A stretch of 64,000 bases of DNA. It comes from Streptomyces barringtoniae. GTDB taxonomy: Bacteria; Actinomycetota; Actinomycetes; Streptomycetales; Streptomycetaceae. The stretch's first letter is position 1. Every line of letters begins with the position of its first letter. The position numbers and the translations under genes are program-made. Shown here piece after piece: positions 58,236 through 64,000 of this stretch. The stretch covers positions 124,001 through 188,000 of the forward strand of contig NZ_JAJHNP010000016.1 in NCBI RefSeq assembly GCF_020819595.1, given 5' to 3'. A model generated the notes under the pieces. That model was not told the origin of the DNA, ran no database searches, and saw nothing but the letters and a program-made list of their open reading frames with translations.

Positions 58236-59234
58236 ATGGCAACCCGTGCCGTCGCCCGTCGTCAGTCCGCCACAGGCGAGACGGTCGACTCGGCAAGCAG
58301 TGTTCGCGCCCATGGCGGCGAGATCGCGGACCGCGACCTGGTCGGCATGTACCTCGATGAGATCGCGCGCACGCCGCTGCTCGACGCCGCCAAGGAGGTC
58401 GAGCTGTCCCAGACCATCGAGGCGGGTGTCTTCGCGCAGCAGATCCTCGACGGGGAGGAGGAGTCGGCCGCGGACGCCTCCCGCGAGGAGCTGGAGGCCC
58501 TGGTGGCCGCCGGTGAGCGGGCGAAGGACGTCTTCATCCGCTCCAACCTCCGCCTGGTCGTGGCGGTGGCCCGGCGCTACCCGCGCAGCGGTCTGCCCCT
58601 GCTCGACCTGATCCAGGAGGGCAACGCCGGCCTGGTGCGCGCGGTGGAGAAGTTCGACTACCGCAAGGGCTTCAAGTTCTCGACGTACGCCACCTGGTGG
58701 ATCCGTCAGGCCATCACCCGGTCCATCGCCGACCAGTCCCGCACCATCCGGCTCCCCGTCCACCTGGTGGAGGAGCTGGGCCGTATCCGCCGTGTGCAGC
58801 GGGAGTTCAACCGTGAGCACGGCCGTGACCCGGAGCCCGCGGAGATCGCCGCGGAGCTGGGCGCCAGCCCGGAGCGCGTCATCGACGTCCTCGACTGGGC
58901 CCGCGACCCGGTCTCGCTGAACATGTCGGTGGACGACGAGGGCGAGACCCAGTTCGGCGACCTGCTGGAGGACACGTCCGCGATCTCGCCCGAGCAGTCG
59001 GTGCTCACCCTGCTCCGCAGCGAGGAACTGGACGACCTGATCGGCCGCCTGGACCAGCGCACGGCCTCCATCATCAAGATGCGGTACGGCATCGAGGACG
59101 GCCGCGAGCGCACCCTGACCGAGGTCGGCAAGGAGCACGGCCTGACCCGCGAACGCATCCGCCAGATCGAGAAGCACGCTCTGCTCGAACTGAAGAAGCT
59201 CGCCCGCCAGACGGGCTTCGACGCGGCGGCGTAA
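58236..59234 (+). CDS. hrdD: RNA polymerase sigma factor HrdD
   Basis: This 332-residue principal-type sigma factor starts MATRAVARRQSATGE at an ATG behind AGGGAG. Region 1.2 is DLVGMYLDEIARTPLLDA. Region 2 runs from RLVVAVARRYPRSGLPLLDLIQEGNAGL through FDYRKGFKFSTYATWWIRQAI. Region 3 is VHLVEELGRIRRVQREF, and region 4 is TLTEVGKEHGLTRERIRQIEKHALLELKK. Length and N-terminus match HrdD of Streptomyces, a non-essential group 2 sigma factor. The SigR-type promoter upstream supports this identity. Confidence 0.96.
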   Translation: MATRAVARRQSATGETVDSASSVRAHGGEIADRDLVGMYLDEIARTPLLDAAKEVELSQTIEAGVFAQQILDGEEESAADASREELEALVAAGERAKDVFIRSNLRLVVAVARRYPRSGLPLLDLIQEGNAGLVRAVEKFDYRKGFKFSTYATWWIRQAITRSIADQSRTIRLPVHLVEELGRIRRVQREFNREHGRDPEPAEIAAELGASPERVIDVLDWARDPVSLNMSVDDEGETQFGDLLEDTSAISPEQSVLTLLRSEELDDLIGRLDQRTASIIKMRYGIEDGRERTLTEVGKEHGLTRERIRQIEKHALLELKKLARQTGFDAAA

Positions 59235-59246
59235 GGACGTTGCGGC

Positions 59247-59289
59247 GCGCCGGTGTCGGTGCGGGCTCCTGCCCGTGCCGTGCCGGCGC
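59247..59289 (+). terminator. Probable hrdD terminator
   Basis: GCGCCGG (59247-59253) pairs with CCGGCGC (59283-59289), with inner GCGGGC-TCCT-GCCCGT. It begins 12 bases after the stop codon. From here to 59742 I see no gene; the DNA is Pro/Arg-type GC-rich filler on every frame. Confidence 0.55.
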
Positions 59290-59742
59290 TGTGAGGGGGT
59301 GCCAGTGGGGTGAGGCGGGGCGCGGCGGTCGGCAACCTGTGGTGCCTGTGGGCGTACGGTGCCTGAGGGAGCGCACGCCGGTGGCGGAAGGCGGCGCAAA
59401 CATGGCGCGGTCCCATCGCTTCAACTCCCGGGCCCGCGGGAACAACCCTTCCGGGCCCCACAGCAGCCAGGCCTCGTAACCGCACTCCCCACGCACCGCG
59501 CAGACGGGCCGACCCCACGCGCCCACCCGTACGACCCGAGCCACACAGCCAGGTCCCGACGCACATCCCCCCCGGCGCCGGGACCTTCCCAGCCGGGCTT
59601 CGGCACCCATCCCCCCCGGGCGCCGGAGCCCGGCTTCATCTGTGTCCGGGTGCGCCCGCGTCCGTATGTGCCTGACCGCAAGTGAGTTGCGGGTCCCCCG
59701 GACCGGGCACATCAACCGGCCATCCCTGTCCGAACGTTGTCA

Positions 59743-60813
59743 TCAGGCCACCCACCGCGCGCGCAGCGCTGCGGCCGCCCAGTCGATCACCGGGGTCACC
59801 GGCTCGGGGGCCGGCCAGCCGTTGACGAGGGCCAGCAGGCGGAGGTAGGTGTCCCTGCGAGGTTCGCGCGCGGCTTCTAGGCGTTGGACCAGCCAAGCGT
59901 GCGGCTCGGCGAGGCCGGCGTGCCCGCAGGCGCGGGCGCACCGGGTGACGAGGGCCGCGACGACGGGGTCCGCTTCCGGTGCCTCGGGCCTGGTGCCGGA
60001 GGCCAGGGCGGGGTCCACGACATCCCGGGCGACAGCGACGACATCCGGCACGGGTGGCATGCCGACGCCACCCTCGGCCCCGCGCCGGTTTCCGGCCTGC
60101 TCCTGGACCAGGCGTCGTACGGCCGCACGGAACCCGTCGTCCAGCGACAGCTCGGCCAGCTCCCCCCACGCCGTCACCTGCTCCTCGGCGGGGTTGTCGG
60201 GCAACTCGGGGGTGAGAGAACGCCGAAGCCCGGCCTCGGCCGGGTGGGACGCGTCGGTGTGGGAGGGGCGGGGTGCCCCGGCCGGGGAGGGCTCGGGTGC
60301 TTCGGCCGGGGAGGGCCGGGGCGGTGCCTCGAAGACGGCGTCCAGGAAACCGTCGATCAGGCGTCGCCGTTCCGCTTCGGACAGGGTCGCCAACCGGTGC
60401 ATGAGCTCCATCTCCTCGAAGGTCGGGTCACGCCTGGCCGCCACGGCGGACAGCACCGCCCGGCGCAGGCGCAGCACACTGATCTGCACGTCCAGTGCGG
60501 CAGCCTGCTCCGCCGCGACCCGGCCGAGGGAGAGCGGCCGGTCCACGATCCGCCGGATCACATCCAGGCCGAGGCCGAGTTCGCGCAGCGTCCGTACGAG
60601 CGCCAGCCGGGCGACCGCCTCGGGTCCGTAGCGGCGGTAACCGGCCGGGGTACGGCTCGCCGGCACCACGAGACCCTGATCCGAATAGAAGCGGATCGTC
60701 TTGACCGACAGCGCGGTACGCCGGGCCAGTTCACCGATCGAGTACGAGGTGCCGGAGTGCGAGGTGCCGGAGTACGAGGTGTCGCCGTGCGAGTGAGAGG
60801 TGCCGCCGTGCAT
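59743..60813 (-). CDS. MerR-family regulator with extended C-terminal domain
   Basis: This 356-residue protein has an odd N-terminal leader made of SGTS(H/Y) repeats (about residues 4-24), encoded by a 15-base tandem repeat near 60740-60785. The MerR winged helix follows (YSIGELARRTALSVKTIRFYSDQGLV ... YRRYGPEAVARLALVRTLRELGLGL). A Pro/Ala/Ser hinge (about 165-200) and a helical domain (205-356) with TAWGELAELSLDDGFRAAVRRLVQEQ and HAWLVQRLEAAREPRRDTYLRLLALVNGW follow. The C-terminal domain is longer than in metal sensors; its ligand is unknown. Confidence 0.85.
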   Translation of the reverse strand: MHGGTSHSHGDTSYSGTSHSGTSYSIGELARRTALSVKTIRFYSDQGLVVPASRTPAGYRRYGPEAVARLALVRTLRELGLGLDVIRRIVDRPLSLGRVAAEQAAALDVQISVLRLRRAVLSAVAARRDPTFEEMELMHRLATLSEAERRRLIDGFLDAVFEAPPRPSPAEAPEPSPAGAPRPSHTDASHPAEAGLRRSLTPELPDNPAEEQVTAWGELAELSLDDGFRAAVRRLVQEQAGNRRGAEGGVGMPPVPDVVAVARDVVDPALASGTRPEAPEADPVVAALVTRCARACGHAGLAEPHAWLVQRLEAAREPRRDTYLRLLALVNGWPAPEPVTPVIDWAAAALRARWVA

Positions 60814-60974
60814 GAGCCCACCTTCCGGTCTCCCCCTGCGGGAGACTCAAGTCTGCACGGGTGGTGGGCCGGTGGGCGCGCTCGGACATCCTGGAACGAC
60901 GGCCCACCCCGTACCTGAACCCCGGGGTGGACCGTCGGATGGCAGATTCTGCCACATGGGCATAGCCTGCCGAG

Positions 60975-61745
60975 GTGAGCACCACCCCCGGCACCAACCC
61001 CAGTACCACTCCCGGCACCGCCCGCCAGCCGCCTTCCGCCTCCGCGCCGGTCTCACTGACCGAACGCCGGAAGGCCGAGACCCGCACGGAGATCGCCCGG
61101 GCGGCGGCCGCCCTGTTCGTCCGCCAGGGCCTGCGGGCGACCCGCGCCGAGGACATCGCACAGGCCGCCGGCATCGCGCCGCGCACCTTCTACCGCTACT
61201 TCGCCACCAAGGAGGAAGCGGTCGCCCCCCTCTACGGGGCGGGCGCCCAGCGCTGGACGGAAGCGGTCCGCTCGGCCCCGGCCCACCTCGGTGTTCCCGA
61301 GGCCCTGGAGCACGCCGTACGGCACACCCTCACCCCCGGCGCCGGTGTCTCGGCGGCGTCCTGGGAATGGGTCCGCACCCTGATCCGCCTGGCCGACGCC
61401 AGCCCCGCCCTGCGCAAGGTCTGGGCAGAGGTCTGCCAGGCGTCCGAGCAGACCCTGGCCGAGATCCTCGCGAACCGGATCGCCTCAACTGGCGCTTACG
61501 GGCACGGTGAGCACGACGGGCGCCGTGGTGGGCGCGACAACGTTGCCCCGGAACCCATACCCCCCGCACCGGTCACCCCCGACCTCCGTTTCGCCGCGGC
61601 CGTCGCCGGCGCCGCCGTCCGCGTGGCCGTGGAGTCCTGGGCCGCCACCTCCTCCCCGCCCATCGGTCCGGAAGGCCCCGCGAGCCTGGCGCTGCGCAAC
61701 CTCGCGTCCCTGCGGGACTTCTGCTGGGGCAACGACGGAGACTAG
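60975..61745 (+). CDS. TetR-family regulator
   Basis: This 256-residue protein starts at GTG. After a Thr/Pro-rich leader, RKAETRTEIARAAAALFVRQGLRATRAEDIAQAAGIAPRTFYRYFATKEEAV is the TetR helix-turn-helix with the family F-Y-R-Y-F signature. The helical C-terminal region ends DFCWGNDGD and contains a Pro-rich insert (APEPIPPAPVTPD). The nearest genes are regulators, so its target is not obvious. Confidence 0.85.
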   Translation: MSTTPGTNPSTTPGTARQPPSASAPVSLTERRKAETRTEIARAAAALFVRQGLRATRAEDIAQAAGIAPRTFYRYFATKEEAVAPLYGAGAQRWTEAVRSAPAHLGVPEALEHAVRHTLTPGAGVSAASWEWVRTLIRLADASPALRKVWAEVCQASEQTLAEILANRIASTGAYGHGEHDGRRGGRDNVAPEPIPPAPVTPDLRFAAAVAGAAVRVAVESWAATSSPPIGPEGPASLALRNLASLRDFCWGNDGD

Positions 61746-61790
61746 GGCCTGTCGTCCCCGAACGGCCCTGCCTCGGCGACCTCCTCGAGT

Positions 61791-62756
61791 TCATCCACCC
61801 CCGGCCCGGCTCAGCCGACCGCCCAACTCGCGTATGTTTTGTGCCAGTTCGCTCGGCCCTCCTACCGTGAACTCGTACCCCGTCATCGCCAGCCGCACCG
61901 CCAGCCACTCCAGCGGATCACCGGAGGTACCCCGCAGCACACAACCGCCCTCGCCGTCGTCCTCCGGCACCCCGAGCCACGACGACAGGCGCGCGGAGAC
62001 CTGTTCCGCCGGCGCGGCGAACCGCACCTCGAACTCGTACGTCTCCTGCCGCCGGTGGATGGACTGCCGCAGGTACTCCGCCGCGCTTCCGGTCGGCAAC
62101 TCCCGTGGCGCGAAGCGGACTCCGGTCGCGAACGGCTCGCTGACCCGGTCCACCCGGAAGGTCCGCCAGTCGGCGCGGTCGAGGTCGTAGGCGACGAGGT
62201 ACCAGCGGCGTCCGGTCGACACCAGCCGGTGCGGTTCGGTCAGCCGCCGTGACGCGCTGCCGTCCTTGGCGCGGTAGGCGAACCTCAGCCGCTCGTGCCC
62301 CGCCACCGTGGAGGCCATCACGGTCAGCGTCTCCGGCGCGATGGTCGGCCCGTCCCCGCTGGTCAGCGGTGTCGTCGCGGCCTGGAGCGTGGACACCCGG
62401 TGGCGCAGCCGGGCCGGCAGTACCTGCTCCAGCTTGGCCAGGGCCCGCACGGACGCCTCGTCCACGCCCTCCACCGCATGCCCGGCACCGGCCCGCAGCC
62501 CCACCGCGATCGCCACCGCCTCCTCGTCGTCCAGCACCAGCGGCGGCAGCGCCTTGCCGGCGACCAGCCGGTATCCGCCGTCGGCCCCTTTGCTGGCCTG
62601 CACGGGATATCCCAGCTCCCGCAACCGGTCGATGTCCCGCCGCACGGTACGCCGGGACACCCCGAGCCGCTCGGCCAGCTCACCGCCGGGCCACTCACGG
62701 GGGGTCTGGAGCAGGGAGAGGAGCTGCAACAGCCGGGCCGGGGTGTCTGTCGTCAT
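61791..62756 (-). CDS. WYL-domain transcriptional regulator (YafY/DeoR type)
   Basis: This protein of about 321 residues has an N-terminal helix-turn-helix (LLQLLSLLQTPREWPGGELAERLGVSRRTVRRDIDRLRELGYPV). The GGYRL-x-AGKALPPL linker and the WYL domain (RRLTEPHRLVSTGRRWYLVAYDLDRADWRTFRVDR) follow, then a WCX-type C-terminal extension. An in-frame ATG at 62786 is an alternative start. It is divergent from an MFS exporter, with GTAGGA/TCCTAC arms (62778, 62804) in the interval as a possible operator. Confidence 0.9.
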   Translation of the reverse strand: MTTDTPARLLQLLSLLQTPREWPGGELAERLGVSRRTVRRDIDRLRELGYPVQASKGADGGYRLVAGKALPPLVLDDEEAVAIAVGLRAGAGHAVEGVDEASVRALAKLEQVLPARLRHRVSTLQAATTPLTSGDGPTIAPETLTVMASTVAGHERLRFAYRAKDGSASRRLTEPHRLVSTGRRWYLVAYDLDRADWRTFRVDRVSEPFATGVRFAPRELPTGSAAEYLRQSIHRRQETYEFEVRFAAPAEQVSARLSSWLGVPEDDGEGGCVLRGTSGDPLEWLAVRLAMTGYEFTVGGPSELAQNIRELGGRLSRAGGG

Positions 62757-62818
62757 GAGTACGAGGATGCCGCACAAGTAGGACATGATCTGACCTAATG
62801 GCCTCCTACCTTGAGCGC

Positions 62819-64000
62819 ATGACCCACGGCGACGACAAGACACTCCAGGGGCGCGGAACCGCGTCGATCAGCGGCCCCGCCGCGGGGCGCGACAAGCCTC
62901 GGACGACCGGCACCCAGGAGACCGCACCCAGCCCCACGGCGCTGCACGAACCCACCTCCGACCGAACCCGCTGGCTGGCCCTGACCATCGTCATGGCCGC
63001 GGCCTTCATGGACCTGGTCGACGTGACGATCGTCAACATCGCCATCCCGTCCATAAAGCGGAGCGCCCACGCGTCGGTCAGCCAGATCCAGTGGATAACC
63101 GCCGGCTACGCCCTGGCCTTCGCCGCAGCTCTCATCACCGGCGGACGTCTCGGCGACATCCATGGCCGCAAACGGCTGTTCCTGATCGGTATCGGCGGCT
63201 TCACCCTCGCCTCCGCCCTGTGCGGCTTCGCCGCGAACCCGGAGATGCTGGTCGCCTCCCGCATCCTGCAGGGCGGTATGGCGGCGATGATGGTGCCGCA
63301 GGTGCTGTCGATCGTGCACGCCACCTTCCCGGCCCATGAACGCGGCAAGGTGTTCGGCCTGTTCGGCGCGGTCGTCGGCCTGGGCGCGGTCTCCGGACCG
63401 CTGCTCGGCGCTCTCCTGACGGAGTGGAACCTCTTCGGGCTCGAATGGCGGCCCATCTTCCTCATCAACCTCCCCGTCGGCATCCTGGCCTGGCTGCTCG
63501 GACGTCGATTCATCACCGAATCGAAGGCCCCCAAGGCGCTGAAGCTGGACCTCGTCGGTGTCGCCCTGGTCTCGCTGGGCCTGCTGATGCTGCTCTATCC
63601 GCTCACCCGCGGCCGTGAACTGGGCTGGCCGCTGTGGGGGTACCTCTGCATGGCCGGCGCGCTCGCCGTCTTCGCGGCGCTGGTGTCGTACGAAAAACGG
63701 AAGGCGGCCAGGGACGGTTCCCCGCTCGTCGAACTGTCCCTCTTCCGGGTGAAGAGCTTCGCCGCGGGCATCGCCGTGCAGACCGTTTTCGGGGTCGCGC
63801 TCGGCATCTTCTTCCTGGTCTGGACGCTGTACATGCAGATCGGCCTGGGCTGGAGCCCGCTGCGGGCCGGGCTGACCGGTGTGCCGTTCTCCCTCGCGGT
63901 GTCGACGGCGGCCGGGATGTCGGTGCAGAAGCTCGTTCCGAGGTTCGGGCGGAAGGTGCTCCAGGCGGGCGCGCTGGTCATGGCCGCGGGCGTGCTGCTC
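62819..64000 (+). CDS. DHA2-family MFS exporter (partial, runs off the window)
   Basis: At least 394 residues are visible, open at the right edge. An N-terminal hydrophilic leader of about 50 residues is followed by RWLALTIVMAAAFMDLVDVTIVNIAIPS (DHA2 motif D1), GGRLGDIHGRKRLF (motif A), and FGAVVGLGAVSGPLLGALL then WRPIFLINLPVG (motif C region). About ten helices are present before the edge. An ATG at 62798 is an alternative start. The divergent WYL regulator probably controls it. Confidence 0.9.
   Translation, partial: MTHGDDKTLQGRGTASISGPAAGRDKPRTTGTQETAPSPTALHEPTSDRTRWLALTIVMAAAFMDLVDVTIVNIAIPSIKRSAHASVSQIQWITAGYALAFAAALITGGRLGDIHGRKRLFLIGIGGFTLASALCGFAANPEMLVASRILQGGMAAMMVPQVLSIVHATFPAHERGKVFGLFGAVVGLGAVSGPLLGALLTEWNLFGLEWRPIFLINLPVGILAWLLGRRFITESKAPKALKLDLVGVALVSLGLLMLLYPLTRGRELGWPLWGYLCMAGALAVFAALVSYEKRKAARDGSPLVELSLFRVKSFAAGIAVQTVFGVALGIFFLVWTLYMQIGLGWSPLRAGLTGVPFSLAVSTAAGMSVQKLVPRFGRKVLQAGALVMAAGVLL

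Noticed and set aside
59330..59350. Another GGCAACC sequence considered as a fifth copy of the glycosidase promoter motif
   Set aside because: The second half and spacing are absent, and no secreted-protein gene follows.
59240..59740. Several Pro/Arg-rich frames after hrdD
   Set aside because: Low-complexity composition on all frames with no ribosome site or motif; more likely non-coding.

Overview
The window is high-GC actinobacterial DNA and almost certainly Streptomyces. The evidence is the GC-biased third codon positions, frequent GTG and TTG starts, an HrdD-type sigma factor with a SigR-type promoter, a LAXTG wall anchor, and a pSAM2-like actinomycete integrative conjugative element (AICE) in a tRNA-Arg gene. 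One tract (about 36.9-40.6 kb) has clearly lower GC and different codon use and looks recently acquired.

Layout. 1-7 kb: an MFS transporter, a slipin, a small membrane protein, a PAP2 phosphatase plus sensor kinase pair, and a BlaI/M56 repressor-protease pair. Four BlaI-like dyads lie around a truncated glycosyltransferase. 7-13 kb: two paralogous secreted proteins flanking a frameshifted pseudogene, a GYD protein, an Old Yellow Enzyme divergent from a MerR regulator, and two DUF proteins. 13-19 kb: a four-gene operon (GT2 synthase, GH113-like hydrolase, sugar nucleotidyltransferase, acyltransferase/SGNH) that looks like assembly of an O-acylated, possibly mannan-like, exopolysaccharide. 19-29.4 kb: secreted plant-polysaccharide enzymes (GH26; a LAXTG-anchored GH39/GH51-like enzyme; a GH10-ricinB-GH62 fusion; a ricin-lectin protein with an unassigned catalytic domain). 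They surround an ECF sigma factor and its membrane partner, and four of the promoters share a bipartite GCGGCAACCTT motif. 30-35.2 kb: a poly-gamma-glutamate-type locus (tandem-HAMP membrane protein, PgsB, PgsC, and an NlpC/P60-like protein with Ser in place of the catalytic Cys).

35.2-50 kb: a histidine-kinase scrap and an integrase remnant lead to a 46-bp direct repeat (36217-36262 and 49935-49980) bounding a 13.8-kb AICE in tRNA-Arg(CCT). Its backbone is a GntR/KorSA-like repressor, a Nudix/Pif-like protein, an FtsK-type translocase, spread proteins, RepSA, Xis and Int, with repeated TAGACGAGT operator half-sites. Its cargo is a three-gene set (PD-(D/E)xK/DUF4297-like effector, middle component, DUF3732-type SMC/ABC ATPase with a zinc hook) that matches the ABC-3C class of predicted defence systems. 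This is the most notable system in the window.

50-64 kb: ordinary chromosome with many regulators. It holds a double-IclR protein, an M6 metalloprotease, a TetR/DHA2-MFS pair with a 33-bp repeat tail, MarR divergent from a DODA-type dioxygenase, a GNAT acetyltransferase, HrdD, MerR, TetR, and a WYL regulator divergent from an MFS exporter that runs off the end.

All functional calls come from reading motifs by eye. No database search was run.
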